Shown here: positions 7,602 through 16,395 of the stretch, piece by piece
How the letters are laid out: every line of letters begins with the position of its first letter
Numbering within the stretch: position 1 is the stretch's first letter
NCBI RefSeq assembly: GCF_000376565.1
Contig: NZ_BARG01000050.1
Location: forward strand, 1 to 64,000
From: Streptomyces hokutonensis
GTDB taxonomy: Bacteria > Actinomycetota > Actinomycetes > Streptomycetales > Streptomycetaceae
DNA length: 64,000 nt
Direction: 5' to 3'
Position numbers and translations under genes: made by a program
Notes under the pieces: model-generated
Seen by the model: only the letters and a program-made list of their open reading frames with translations
Database searches by the model: none
What the model was told of the DNA's origin: nothing

Positions 7602-10083
7602 CGCCGCCGCCCACCGGCACACCCCGCTCCAGGCGCTGCGGCACCTCGACACCGGCCCGCGCGGACTGACCGAAGCGGAGGCCGCCGCCCGGCTCGCGGC
7701 GACCGGCGAGAACACCCTCCCGGAACGCCGTACGACACCCTGGTACCGCCTGTTCCTGCGCAGTCTGCGCGACCCCTTCACCGCCGTCCTGCTCTGCCTC
7801 GGCCTGGTCTCCGCGCTCGTCGCCTCCTGGGGCACCGCCGCCGTGATCCTCGCGCTCGTCGCGGTGAGCTGTGTGCTGCGGGCCGGCGGCGAGCACCGGG
7901 CCGACCGCTCCCTGCACGACCTGCGCGAGCTGGTCGGCTCGACCGCCTGCGTACTGCGCCGCGCGGAGGTCGGTGCGCCGGTGCGGGCCCGGGAGACACC
8001 GGTCGCCGAACTGGTCCCGGGCGACGTGGTCAGGCTCGGCCCCGGCGACCTCGTCCCGGCGGATCTACGACTCCTGCGCGCGAGCGGGCTGACCGTCCAC
8101 CAGGCCGCGCTGACCGGCGAGTCCGCGCCGGTCGCCAAGGCCGCCGTAGAACTGCCCGAAGCGGCCGACGACGGGCCCTTCGCCCAGCCGCACCTGTGTT
8201 TCCAGGGCAGCGGTGTCGTCTCGGGCAGTGCCACGGCGGTCGTCCTGGAGACGGGCGCGCGGACCCGGTTCGCCGCCGCGCACGGCGGGCCGGTGCGGCG
8301 CGAGGCGAGCGCCTTCGACCGGTCCGTGCACGGCGTCTCCTGGGTGCTGATCCGGTTCATGCTGCTGACGCCCCCGCTGGTCCTGATGGCCAACGCGGCC
8401 CTGCGCGGCCGGGGCCTGGAGACGCTGCCGTTCGCCGTCGCGGTCGCGGTCGGGCTGACGCCCGAGATGCTCCCGGTGATCGTGACGACCTGCCTCGCGC
8501 GCGGGGCCGCGCTGCTCGCCCGTACGCACGGCGTCGTCGTCAGACGGCTGCCCGCCCTGCACGACCTGGGCGCCGTGGACGTCCTCTGCCTCGACAAGAC
8601 CGGCACCCTCACCCAGGACCGCCCGGTCGTGGAACGCGCCCTCGGACCCGACGGCCACGACGACCCCGATGTCCTCGACCGGGCCGCCACAGCCGCCTGG
8701 TGGACCCTCCAACTCGCCGACGCGCCAGTCCCGGACGCCCTCGACGAGGCACTGCTGGCCGCGGCCGGGCCGGTGGGGGAGGAGTACGACGGGATCGCGG
8801 CCGTGCCCTTCGACCCGGTGCGCAGGCTCGCCTCGGCGGTGGTGCGCGGTGAGGCCCTCGGAACCCACACCCTCATCGTCAAGGGCGCGGTCGAGGACGT
8901 CGTGGAACGGTGTCTGCTGGAGCCCGGCGAGCGGGACCGGCTGCTTGCCCTCGCCACCCGCGAGGCCGAGTCCGGGCTGCGGCTGCTCGCGGTCGCCACC
9001 GCCGAACTCCCGGCCCGCACGCGCGCGTACACCCCCGCCGACGAACGGGGCCTGACCTTCCGGGGCCTTGTCACCTTCCACGACGCCGTCGACCCGGCCG
9101 CGCCGGAGGCCCTGCGCGCCCTGGCCGGGCTGGGCATCGGCGTGCGGATCCTCACCGGCGACCATCCCGCTACGGCGGCCCGCGTGTGCCGGGAACTGGG
9201 ACTGGACCCCGGACAGGTGCGGGTCTCGGCCCGCTGCACCCCTCAGGACAAGGCCCGCGCGGTCGCCGCCCTCCGCGCGGCCGGGCACACCGTCGGCTTC
9301 CTCGGCGACGGCCTCAACGACGTGCCCGCGCTGCGCGCCGCGGACGTCGGGATCGCACCGCGGACCGCCGTCGACGTGGCCCGCGAGGCCGCCGACGTGG
9401 TGCTCGCCGGGAAGGACCTCACCGCGATCCGGCACGCGGTCACGGCCGGCCGGCACAGCAGCGCCAACATCGCCTCGTATCTGCGGGTGACGTTCTCCTC
9501 GAACCTCGGCAACGTCATCGCGATGCTCGCCGCCGGTCTGCTGCTGCCCTTCCTGCCGATGCTCCCGGCCCAGGTGCTCGCCCAGAACCTCTGCTTCGAC
9601 GCGGCCCAACTGGCCTTCGCCCACGACCGGCCGCCGACCGCCGCGCTGCGCCGGCCGACCGAGCTGCGGCCCCGGGCGTTCCTGCGGTTCATCACCGGGT
9701 TCGGGATGCTCAACGCGGTCGCCGACCTCGCCACCTTCGCCGTGCTCGCGCTCGCGCTCCGCGGCCCCGACGCGGTGGACGACGAGGTGCTGTTCCACTC
9801 GGCCTGGTTCACCGAGAACCTGCTCACCCAGGCCCTGGTGATGCTGCTCCTGCGCACCGGCCGGAACCTCGCGGAGGGCGGCGGACCGGGGCCGGTCGGG
9901 CGGGCCGCGGCCGCACTGGCCGCCGTAGGACTGCTGCTGCCGCCGACTCCGCTGGGCGCGGCGCTCGGCATGACGGGGCTCGCGCTTCCCTACTACCTGC
10001 TGCTCGCGGCCGTGCTCGGTCTGTACGCCCTGGCCCTGAGGGGTCTGCGATCCACTCGTGGGTTGTACAGTTGCGCAACATAG
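7591..10083 (+). CDS. Mg2+-importing P-type ATPase (MgtA/MgtB-like)
   Basis: An 830-residue P3B-type ATPase for magnesium uptake. In order: an N-terminal cation-ATPase domain (LRHLDTGPRGLTEAEA), the first membrane hairpin, the actuator loop TGESAPVA, the PEMLPVIVTTCLARGA segment characteristic of Mg2+ ATPases, the phosphorylation motif DKTGTLT with Asp335, the hinge GDGLNDVPALRAADVGIA, and the C-terminal membrane bundle. The open frame extends upstream, but the start is taken as GTG at 7591 inside the end of the ArsR gene because the upstream residues have no ATPase character. This length matches the family. The product is an integral membrane protein, likely derepressed when the ArsR partner releases DNA. 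Confidence 0.88.
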   Translation: MASDAAAHRHTPLQALRHLDTGPRGLTEAEAAARLAATGENTLPERRTTPWYRLFLRSLRDPFTAVLLCLGLVSALVASWGTAAVILALVAVSCVLRAGGEHRADRSLHDLRELVGSTACVLRRAEVGAPVRARETPVAELVPGDVVRLGPGDLVPADLRLLRASGLTVHQAALTGESAPVAKAAVELPEAADDGPFAQPHLCFQGSGVVSGSATAVVLETGARTRFAAAHGGPVRREASAFDRSVHGVSWVLIRFMLLTPPLVLMANAALRGRGLETLPFAVAVAVGLTPEMLPVIVTTCLARGAALLARTHGVVVRRLPALHDLGAVDVLCLDKTGTLTQDRPVVERALGPDGHDDPDVLDRAATAAWWTLQLADAPVPDALDEALLAAAGPVGEEYDGIAAVPFDPVRRLASAVVRGEALGTHTLIVKGAVEDVVERCLLEPGERDRLLALATREAESGLRLLAVATAELPARTRAYTPADERGLTFRGLVTFHDAVDPAAPEALRALAGLGIGVRILTGDHPATAARVCRELGLDPGQVRVSARCTPQDKARAVAALRAAGHTVGFLGDGLNDVPALRAADVGIAPRTAVDVAREAADVVLAGKDLTAIRHAVTAGRHSSANIASYLRVTFSSNLGNVIAMLAAGLLLPFLPMLPAQVLAQNLCFDAAQLAFAHDRPPTAALRRPTELRPRAFLRFITGFGMLNAVADLATFAVLALALRGPDAVDDEVLFHSAWFTENLLTQALVMLLLRTGRNLAEGGGPGPVGRAAAALAAVGLLLPPTPLGAALGMTGLALPYYLLLAAVLGLYALALRGLRSTRGLYSCAT

Positions 10084-10090
10084 CAACTGT
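10067..10090. promoter_or_regulatory. Inverted-repeat operator upstream of tatA
   Basis: ACAGTTGC at 10067-10074 is mirrored by GCAACTGT at 10083-10090, with an 8-bp spacer that contains another GCAAC and so makes a second overlapping palindrome, GTTGCGCAAC (10070-10079). It overlaps the stop codon of the ATPase gene and lies 25 bp before the tatA start, a typical position for a repressor operator. The binding protein is unknown. Confidence 0.6.
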
Positions 10091-10114
10091 TGTCAGGGAA
10101 GAGAGGGCGCGGTC

Positions 10115-10375
10115 ATGCTCCGCAACGGACTGGAACCATGGCACCTGCTGGTCGTGGCGATCGTCGTCATCCTGCTTTTCGGCTCGAAGAAGCTTCCCGA
10201 GGCCGCGCGCGGGCTGGGCAAGTCGATGCGCATCCTCAAGAGCGAGGCGAAGGCCATGAAGGAGGAGAGCAACGTGGCGCAGTCGGTCCCCGTGGAGCCG
10301 ACCGCCGTGCACACCTCCACCGAGGCCCCGACGACCACTCCCACTGTCACCGAACCGCCCGCCACCGCGCACTGA
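10115..10375 (+). CDS. tatA: Sec-independent translocase subunit TatA-like
   Basis: An 86-residue TatA/E-type component of the twin-arginine protein export pathway. A short N-terminal membrane helix (EPWHLLVVAIVVILLFGSKKLPE) is followed by the FGSKKLPEAARGLGKSMR hinge and amphipathic helix, then a Thr/Pro-rich tail. It is preceded by GGGAAGAGAGGG. The window holds no tatB or tatC, so this is probably an additional TatA copy. Several neighbouring genes code secreted proteins, but a functional link is only inference. Confidence 0.9.
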   Translation: MLRNGLEPWHLLVVAIVVILLFGSKKLPEAARGLGKSMRILKSEAKAMKEESNVAQSVPVEPTAVHTSTEAPTTTPTVTEPPATAH

Positions 10376-10400
10376 CGGCCGACGGGAGGGCATGCGTCGA

Positions 10401-10420
10401 GCCCCGGCGGTTGCCGGGGC
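10401..10420. terminator. Hairpin between convergent tatA and DUF6114 genes
   Basis: An 8-bp perfect stem GCCCCGGC/GCCGGGGC with a GGTT loop lies between two converging genes. There is no U-tract, as is common for Streptomyces terminators. It could serve both strands. Confidence 0.6.
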
Positions 10421-10444
10421 GTGACGCCTACAGGGCCCTGACGG

Positions 10445-10888
10445 TCAGGCCTGGTGCTGGAGTTCCGTCTTCGTGGCCGACTTCGCCTCGCGCTTGCGGC
10501 GCCGGCGCTCCGACCGCGGCTCCTGGTCCGGCAGCCAGCCGAACGTGAGGCAGCTGCCGACGACTCCCAGCAGCAGCCCGATGAAGAACCCGCCGAGGTT
10601 CGAGGTCAGCCAGGAGCCCAGCGTGCACAGGACCCCGACGATCGAGTAGAAGAGCCGCTGGCTGGGGCTGAAGAGGATCAGCAGGCCCAGCAGCAGCATC
10701 AGCACGGGGAGCAGATAGCCGGTCATGCCCTGCATCCCGATGTGCATCGCGACCTTCAGCGACACCTTCTCCGTGAGCAGGATCTCCGCCCCGCCCAGGG
10801 CGAGCAGCAGCCCGCCCCAGAACGGACGACCGGCCCGCCAACGTCGGAAGGCGGGCCGCATCCCCTGCCGTGACAGGTTGTCGGACAT
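10445..10888 (-). CDS. DUF6114 membrane protein
   Basis: A 147-residue polytopic membrane protein. After the basic MSDNLSRQGMRPAFRRWRAGRPFWGG segment there are about four hydrophobic helices (for example GGLLLALGGAEILL, TGYLLPVLMLLLGLLILF, FFIGLLLGVVGSCLTFGWL) and a highly charged Arg/Lys tail. DUF6114 genes regularly follow DUF6230 genes in Streptomyces; function unknown. The ATG shares one base with the stop of the DUF6230 gene (TGATG), so the two are translationally coupled. An ATG six bases earlier is possible. Confidence 0.85.
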   Translation of the reverse strand: MSDNLSRQGMRPAFRRWRAGRPFWGGLLLALGGAEILLTEKVSLKVAMHIGMQGMTGYLLPVLMLLLGLLILFSPSQRLFYSIVGVLCTLGSWLTSNLGGFFIGLLLGVVGSCLTFGWLPDQEPRSERRRRKREAKSATKTELQHQA

Positions 10889-11583
10889 CAGCAACCCGAG
10901 TCGCTGAAGCTGAGCTTGAGACCCGGCAGCTTGAACACACCCGCCGTGGTGGCGTAGTTGGTCTGCCGCAGGTTGTCGATGTGCACGGTGTCGGACTGCT
11001 GGCTGAAGACGCCCTTCTTGCCCTGCACACCGGCCTTGGTGAGCGTGCTGGCGTCGTTGCCGATCTCGATGTTGCCGAAGGAGGCGTCGCCCGACAGTTC
11101 CGTCGAGTCCGTGGTGAGGTCGCTCGCCGTCACCTTCGTGGAGCCGCTGCCCGCCTTGATGAGCAGGTTGATGCCGCCGAGGTCGACGCTCTGGCAGAGG
11201 CTGTCGAGCGTGGCGCTCTTGATGGCGGAGGTCATGACCAGCACCTGCCCGCCGGTGTCACCCGCGTTCGGGCTGTTCGGGATCATGTTGTCGAGGTCGC
11301 CGAACTGCTCGAAGCCGGTGCCGTCGAGCGACTTGGCGGTGACCGTGAACGGCATGCCCGAGATGGAGAACTGCACCCCCAGGGCGCCCTGGGCGGTGAG
11401 GATCCCGAGTGCGGCGGCGGCCAGGGTGGCCGGCACCGCCATCACCGCGGCGCGGCGCAGTCGGACCTGACCGCGTCTTTCGGGAACCTCGGCGGTCTCA
11501 GGTGCGGAACCGGTTTCCGGGTTCTCGGGGGTGTTGCCTGCGGACGAGTTGGCGTCCGAGGGTGAAGCCATGTCTGCTCCCAT
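10888..11583 (-). CDS. DUF6230 exported/membrane-anchored protein
   Basis: A 231-residue protein with a ~40-residue acidic cytoplasmic start, a membrane segment (VRLRRAAVMAVPATLAAAALGILTAQGALG, about 40-69) and an extracytoplasmic domain rich in Asp, Ser and Thr (GVQFSISGMPFTVTAKSLDG, LDSLCQSVDLGGINLLIKAG). Homologues are often labelled cholesterol esterase in databases, but no catalytic Ser/His/Asp set is visible and the DUF6230 name is safer. It is coupled to the DUF6114 gene, suggesting that the two form one envelope complex. Confidence 0.82.
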   Translation of the reverse strand: MGADMASPSDANSSAGNTPENPETGSAPETAEVPERRGQVRLRRAAVMAVPATLAAAALGILTAQGALGVQFSISGMPFTVTAKSLDGTGFEQFGDLDNMIPNSPNAGDTGGQVLVMTSAIKSATLDSLCQSVDLGGINLLIKAGSGSTKVTASDLTTDSTELSGDASFGNIEIGNDASTLTKAGVQGKKGVFSQQSDTVHIDNLRQTNYATTAGVFKLPGLKLSFSDSGC

Positions 11584-12269
11584 GTGCTGCTCTAGTCAAC
11601 GCGGATCGGTATCCAATGTGGCGCGTTGTCCTGGCGCGGACAGCGAGTGCGGCGCAGCCGTCCTCACAACTCCCGGCGGGTGCAAGGGCTTTCAGGTTAC
11701 GCAGCAGTAGCCGTCGAGGAAGTTACCGGGGGTTACATTCGAGGGTCAAGGGAGTTGTGGAAAAAGAGTGTTGATGATGTGCCACCTGTGAGGCAAGGCC
11801 TCTCTGCGATCTCGTGGAGTCCCGGACCGCACACCGATCAAGACACCAACTTGACTTGTACGTCTTGACGTTGACGGACACTCAGGTCTACAACTCTCCC
11901 TTGTTTGCCGGATCCGTGGCGCCGGATCCGGCACGTGGCAGGAGCCGCGTTCCCGGACTTCCCTTTCCACAAGGGCACTTCACGCCCGCAGAGTCCGAAC
12001 CCCCGCGGCCCGGCACGGCCGCTTCCCCCCTGGCCCGTGCCGTCCGCCCCACCGCCCGGCCCGGCCGGAAGCCTTCAACCCCCGTGGGCCTCCGGCCGGT
12101 CACCGGCCGGCCGCCGTTGCCGGCCCGTCACGTACGGAGAAGGCGTCACGGGCCGGCAACGGCGAACTCACGCGCCCCGAGCCTCAGTTCACCCACCCTC
12201 GGAAACCCCCAGTTCCCCCACCCCCCAAAGAACCCCCTGGTTCCACTTCGGAAGAAGAGGTACACCCGC
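11584..12269. promoter_or_regulatory. 686-bp divergent intergenic region
   Basis: No convincing gene: the forward open frame that crosses it lacks domain character until 12270. It holds three GTTAC direct repeats (starting at 11696, 11722 and 11732) on the side of the DUF6230 gene. A promoter-like pair TTGACG (11865-11870) and TACAAC (11889-11894), 18 bp apart, points towards the secreted-protein gene at 12270, implying a long 5' leader of about 370 nt. Confidence 0.45.
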
Positions 12270-12923
12270 ATGCGCACTCGCACCGTCCTCACCCTCGTCG
12301 GCTCCGTCGCCGCGCTCACCCTCCCCTTCACCGTCCCGGCGTCCGCGGCCGACACTCCGGTGCTCACCACCGGCAGCCTCGACGGTACGGCCGTCGCCGT
12401 CGGCGATGTGCTGACCGCGCCCCTGGCCACCGGCACCAGCGCCACCCTGTACTCCAGCGCGACCGGCACCAGCGGCATCAAGTGCACCACCTCGCAGTTC
12501 ACGGCGACCGTCACCGCCAACCCGACCGCGCCGGGCACCGCCACCGAGTCCGTCTCCGGGCAGAGCTTCGACAGCAGCAGCTGCACCAGCAACGTCCTCG
12601 GTGTCCTCGGCGTCTCCAGCATCACGGTCGACAACCTGCCGTACACCACCGCGGCCGCCTCGGACGGCACCCTGACCGTCACCCCGGCCAGCGGCTCCAC
12701 CATCCAGACCACGGTCAAGCTGACCACCCTGCTGGGCAGCATCACCTGTGTCTACCAGGCGCCCAGCCTGAGCGGCACGGCGAGCAACACCGACACCAGC
12801 ATCAACTTCACCAACCAGGCCTTCACCAAGACCTCCGGCTCGTCCCTGTGCTTCAGCGCGGGCTACTTCACCGCGAAGTACGCCCCGGTGACGGACAACG
12901 GCGCGGCGGTCTACACCAACTAA
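12270..12923 (+). CDS. Secreted protein of unknown function
   Basis: A 217-residue secreted protein. The signal peptide MRTRTVLTLVGSVAALTLPF ends near PASAADTP (residue ~27). The mature part is rich in Thr, Ser, Gly and Ala, with four cysteines (KCTTS, SSCTSN, ITCVYQ, SLCFSA) that could make two disulfides, and alternating beta-type segments. The start is the ATG preceded by GAAGAAGAGG; the upstream extension of the frame is Pro/Arg-rich non-coding-type sequence. Streptomycetes have many proteins of this kind, often annotated only as signal-sequence proteins. I do not recognise a function. Confidence 0.8.
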   Translation: MRTRTVLTLVGSVAALTLPFTVPASAADTPVLTTGSLDGTAVAVGDVLTAPLATGTSATLYSSATGTSGIKCTTSQFTATVTANPTAPGTATESVSGQSFDSSSCTSNVLGVLGVSSITVDNLPYTTAAASDGTLTVTPASGSTIQTTVKLTTLLGSITCVYQAPSLSGTASNTDTSINFTNQAFTKTSGSSLCFSAGYFTAKYAPVTDNGAAVYTN

Positions 12924-12961
12924 GGATCAGAAGGAGCAAGTAGGGCCTGTACGCGCCGAGT

Positions 12962-13906
12962 TCAGCGTCGGCGCAGTCGCAGGAACAGGGCGGCGCCCCC
13001 GGTGAGCACCAGCACCGCGGCGGCGCCGCCCGCCACCATGGGCGCTGACGGGCCGCCCGACGAGGCGTCGGTGTCGGCCGCCACCGGACTGCTGCCCGGC
13101 GCGGTGCTCTCCTCGGCGGGGGAGGCATTCTGCGCCGCGGCGGATGCCGGGGCCTTGGCCGAAGTGCTCGCGGCGGCAGGGGACTTGGCCGCGGACGACG
13201 ACGGACTCGCCGTCCCGCCCTTCGAACCGGCCGTCCCCGTCGTGGACTTCGACGAAGGGGTGGCGCCCCCGGGGAACACCACGTCCGAGCACGAGTAGTA
13301 CGTGTCCTCGGTGCTGCTGTTCTGCCAGATGGTGTAGATCAGCTGGCGCCCCGTCCGGCCCGTCGGCAGCGTCGCCCTGATGCGGTACGCGCCCCCCGTC
13401 AGCGGCGGGTCCTTCACCTCGGCGAACGGCTGCGTCGGCAGCTCGGACCAGGTGAGCGGCTTCGACGGGTCGTAACCGGCCTTCGTCAGATACAGCTTGA
13501 ACGTGCCGGTGTGCGCGATCGTCGACGCGTACGTCATCGTCAGTTTCGCCCCCGGCGTCAGCCGCGTCGACGGAAAGTCGCTGCGCGCGAGGTCGAGCCC
13601 CTTGTAGTCGGACAGCCCACCGCTGCACAGCTTCCCGTCGGGGATCAGCTGCCGGTCCCGCCCGTTGACGTTCGGGACCCGGATGTTGTCCCAGAACGTG
13701 AAGGGCTGTCCGTTCGCCGCCACGGCCGCCTTGCAGGCCGCCGTCCCGGCCGCGCTGCCGCCGTCCGGCGAGCAGGCGTACACCCGGCTGACCGGATACG
13801 TCGGCGCCCCGTGCGCCTGCGCCGGACCCGCCGCCCAGACGGTGAGCAGCAGCGGGGCCATGGCGGCGCCCGCCATGGCGGTGCGATGTGCGGTCATCAG
13901 GGACAT
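12962..13906 (-). CDS. AA10 lytic polysaccharide monooxygenase, membrane anchored
   Basis: A 314-residue copper-dependent LPMO. Signal cleavage after AGPAQA would expose His32 as the mature N-terminus (HGAPTYPVSR), the first arm of the copper-binding histidine brace; His132 in STIAHTGTFKLY fits the second arm, and DTYYSCSDVVF supplies the C-terminal core. The ~190-residue catalytic domain is followed by a Ser/Ala/Thr-rich linker (about 215-285) and a C-terminal membrane segment with a RLRRR tail (about 288-314), so the enzyme is probably tethered to the cell surface. There is no carbohydrate-binding module. Chitin or cellulose is the likely substrate class. The ATG has GGAGA eight bases upstream. 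Confidence 0.9.
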   Translation of the reverse strand: MSLMTAHRTAMAGAAMAPLLLTVWAAGPAQAHGAPTYPVSRVYACSPDGGSAAGTAACKAAVAANGQPFTFWDNIRVPNVNGRDRQLIPDGKLCSGGLSDYKGLDLARSDFPSTRLTPGAKLTMTYASTIAHTGTFKLYLTKAGYDPSKPLTWSELPTQPFAEVKDPPLTGGAYRIRATLPTGRTGRQLIYTIWQNSSTEDTYYSCSDVVFPGGATPSSKSTTGTAGSKGGTASPSSSAAKSPAAASTSAKAPASAAAQNASPAEESTAPGSSPVAADTDASSGGPSAPMVAGGAAAVLVLTGGAALFLRLRRR

Positions 13907-14273
13907 CCGGAACGTCTCCTCGGCCGGGGCGGGAACGGTCTGTCCGTGTCATACGGCCCCGGGACCCCACGCGTTCAGCCCGCCCCTACGACCCTCCCGC
14001 CCACGCGCTCGGTCCGCCCCCGTCGCCGTGAACCGGGGCAGATCGGTCAACCGGTCGATGTCGAGGGCGGTTTCCGGCCGGACCGAGGGTTTCCCCCGTA
14101 TCCGTATGACCTTCTCTTTGCCTATCGTTTGGCCACAGCTGACCCACAGGCAACCCCTGGTGAGGCGGCTCCCGTGCCCGGCGCTCTCTGGTTCGACCCC
14201 ACGCCGCTTCGACGACGAAGCGAATCGACCGCCGCTCCGCGCTGCTCGGAGTCCGGCCACGAAAGGCAAGCCC
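13907..14273. promoter_or_regulatory. 367-bp divergent region between LPMO and subtilase genes
   Basis: The genes on each side run outward. The region carries no gene with domain support; the frame entering the subtilase from upstream is low-quality coding sequence. An AT-richer patch around 14107-14136 could hold the subtilase promoter, but no clean -35/-10 pair stands out. Confidence 0.4.
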
Positions 14274-16088
14274 TTGCGCACTCCCACGGCATTCCCCACC
14301 GGACGGACCCTGATATCCGTCGCCGCGGTCTCCGCGGCCCTCCTCGCCACGGTGGCCACCTCGGCCGCCGTCGCCCAGGAACCCCCCACCCAGGCCGCCG
14401 CACCGGCCCTGCCCGGCCAGACCGAGGCCGCCCCGGGCGCCCTCGCCCAGCGCCTCATCGTCGGCTACAAGTCCGGTGCCGCGGAGGCGAGTTCGAACCG
14501 GGCCGCCGAGGCCGACGCCACCGCCAAGGGCAAGGAGGCCGGCGAGGACGTCGACTTCCAGCGTCGCCTCGGCACCGGCGCCGCCCTCGTCGGTCTGGGT
14601 GACGCGCGTAGCACCACCGAAGTCGCCGACGTCATCGCCGAGTTCAAGTCCGACCCGCAGGTCTCCTACGTCGTGCCGGACCGGCTGAACACCCCGCAGG
14701 CCGACCCGAACGACACCGAGTACGGCAAGCAGTGGGACCTGTTCGAGGCCGCCGCAGGCATGAACGTCCCTGCCGCATGGCCGACTTCGACCGGCAGCGG
14801 GGTCACCGTGGCCGTCATCGACACCGGCTACGTCACCCACTCCGACCTCGCCGCGAACATCGTCGCCGGCTACGACTTCATCACCGACACCGCCGTCTCG
14901 GTCGACGGCGACGGCCGCGACAGCAACCCGGCCGACCCCGGCGACTACTACGCCGCCAACGAGTGCGGTACGGGCATCGGGGCGAGCAACTCCTCCTGGC
15001 ACGGCACCCATGTGGCCGGCACCATCGCCGCGGTCACCAACAACGGCAAGGGCATCGCGGGCATCGCCTACGGTGCGAAGATCTCCCCGCTGCGCGTCCT
15101 CGGCAAGTGCGGCGGCTACGACTCCGACATCATCGACGCCATCACCTGGGCCTCCGGCGGTACCGTCTCCGGCGTCCCCGCCAACGGCAACATCGCCAAG
15201 GTCATCAACATGAGCCTGGGCGGCGACGGCGCCTGCACCTCGGCCACCCAGAGCGCGATCACCGCCGCCGTGAACCGCGGTACGACGGTCGTCGTGGCGG
15301 CGGGCAACGACAACGACAACGTGGCGAACCACTCGCCGGGCAACTGCGCGAACGTCATCTCGGTCGCCGCCACCAACCGCGCCGGTGCCAAGGCGTCCTA
15401 CTCCAACTACGGTACGGGCGTGGACATTTCGGCCCCCGGCGGCCAGACCAGCACCGGCACCGCCAACGGCATCTACTCCACGCTGAACTCCGGCACCAAG
15501 ACGCCGTCCACCGAGTCGTACGCCTACTACCAGGGCACCAGCATGGCCACCCCGCACATCGCGGGCCTGGTCGCGCTCATGAAGTCGGCGAACTCCTCGC
15601 TCACCCCGGCCCAGATCGAGTCGGCCATCAAGACCAACGCCCGTGCGCTGCCCGGCAGTTGCTCGGGCGGCTGCGGCGCGGGACTCGCCGACGCGGCCAA
15701 GACCGTCCAGGCCGTGAGCGGCAACGGCGGTACGACGACGGGGACCACCTTCTCCAGCACCACCGCCGTCGCGATCCCCGACGCGGGCTCGGCCGTCGAG
15801 TCCCCGATCGCCGTCAACGGCCGCAGCGGCAACGCGCCTTCGGCCCTCCAGGTCGGCGTCGACATCACCCACACCTACCGCGGCGACCTCGTCCTGGACC
15901 TGGTCGCGCCGGACGGTTCGACGTACCGTCTGAAGTCCGCGAGCACCTCGGACTCCGCCGACGACGTCAAGGCCACCTACACGGTGGACGCCTCCAGTGA
16001 GGCGGCGAACGGGACCTGGAAACTGCGCGTCCAGGACACCGCCGCCCAGGACACCGGAACCCTCAACAGCTGGAAGCTCACCTTCTGA
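14274..16088 (+). CDS. Secreted S8 subtilisin-like serine protease with P-domain
   Basis: A 604-residue secreted protease. In order: signal peptide (about 1-35, ATSAAVAQ), inhibitor-I9-type propeptide (LAQRLIVGYKSG to VSYVVPDRLN, about 57-139), S8 catalytic domain with Asp183 (VAVIDTGY), His243 (SWHGTHVAGT) and Ser423 (GTSMATPHIAG), and a ~115-residue C-terminal P/homo-B domain (ITHTYRGDLVLDLVAPDGS). Cys pairs occur near 231 and in CSGGCG. The start is taken as TTG at 14274 because AAAGG lies seven bases upstream and the signal peptide begins there; the frame is open further upstream without plausible coding content. Confidence 0.9.
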   Translation: MRTPTAFPTGRTLISVAAVSAALLATVATSAAVAQEPPTQAAAPALPGQTEAAPGALAQRLIVGYKSGAAEASSNRAAEADATAKGKEAGEDVDFQRRLGTGAALVGLGDARSTTEVADVIAEFKSDPQVSYVVPDRLNTPQADPNDTEYGKQWDLFEAAAGMNVPAAWPTSTGSGVTVAVIDTGYVTHSDLAANIVAGYDFITDTAVSVDGDGRDSNPADPGDYYAANECGTGIGASNSSWHGTHVAGTIAAVTNNGKGIAGIAYGAKISPLRVLGKCGGYDSDIIDAITWASGGTVSGVPANGNIAKVINMSLGGDGACTSATQSAITAAVNRGTTVVVAAGNDNDNVANHSPGNCANVISVAATNRAGAKASYSNYGTGVDISAPGGQTSTGTANGIYSTLNSGTKTPSTESYAYYQGTSMATPHIAGLVALMKSANSSLTPAQIESAIKTNARALPGSCSGGCGAGLADAAKTVQAVSGNGGTTTGTTFSSTTAVAIPDAGSAVESPIAVNGRSGNAPSALQVGVDITHTYRGDLVLDLVAPDGSTYRLKSASTSDSADDVKATYTVDASSEAANGTWKLRVQDTAAQDTGTLNSWKLTF

Positions 16089-16112
16089 TCCCCACAGGCC
16101 GCACACAGAAAC

Positions 16113-16174
16113 CGACCGGCCGACCCGTAACGGGAGATGCGCCCTCATGGGCGCCTCCCTGGGGCGGCCGGTCG
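16113..16174. terminator. Nested hairpin after the subtilase gene
   Basis: A 10-bp perfect outer stem CGACCGGCCG (16113-16122) with CGGCCGGTCG (16165-16174) encloses an inner hairpin (GGGAG plus GCGCCC against GGGCGC plus CTCCC, 16132-16159, TCAT loop). It begins 24 bp after the stop codon and is well placed to end the subtilase transcript. Confidence 0.65.
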
Positions 16175-16345
16175 TCCGTATGGCCGAGAACGGTCGCTGA
16201 CACGTGCCAGGGATACCGAAAGTGGTCAAGAGTCGGGGTGGGGGTGACAGAGAGACGCAAGTGATGGGAACGTGAGGGGACTTGGTGGTCTTCGGGGGCG
16301 AGGTCGAAGCCGTCGGACGGTGAGCTACTGTGTACAGGGGGTAAG

Positions 16346-16372
16346 AAAAAACGGCATGGGCCGTTGTTTTTT
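16346..16372. promoter_or_regulatory. ARE-like palindrome in front of the ScbR-type gene
   Basis: AAAAAACGGC (16346-16355) and GCCGTTGTTTTTT (16360-16372) form a palindrome around ATGG. A/T-rich arms with inner AACGG/CCGTT resemble the autoregulatory elements bound by gamma-butyrolactone receptors. It lies 24 bp before the start of such a receptor gene. It could alternatively be an intrinsic terminator, since the right arm ends in six T residues. Confidence 0.5.
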
Positions 16373-16395
16373 CCTTCACGGGAGTGTTTCTGTCG

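Noticed and set aside
6651..9239. 862-codon frame containing TerB at its C-terminus
   Set aside because: Only the last 151 codons resemble TerB; the upstream part is antisense to the ArsR and ATPase genes.
11814..12269. N-terminal extension of the secreted protein at 12270
   Set aside because: The extension is Pro/Arg-rich without homology, and a signal peptide and ribosome-binding site appear only at 12270.
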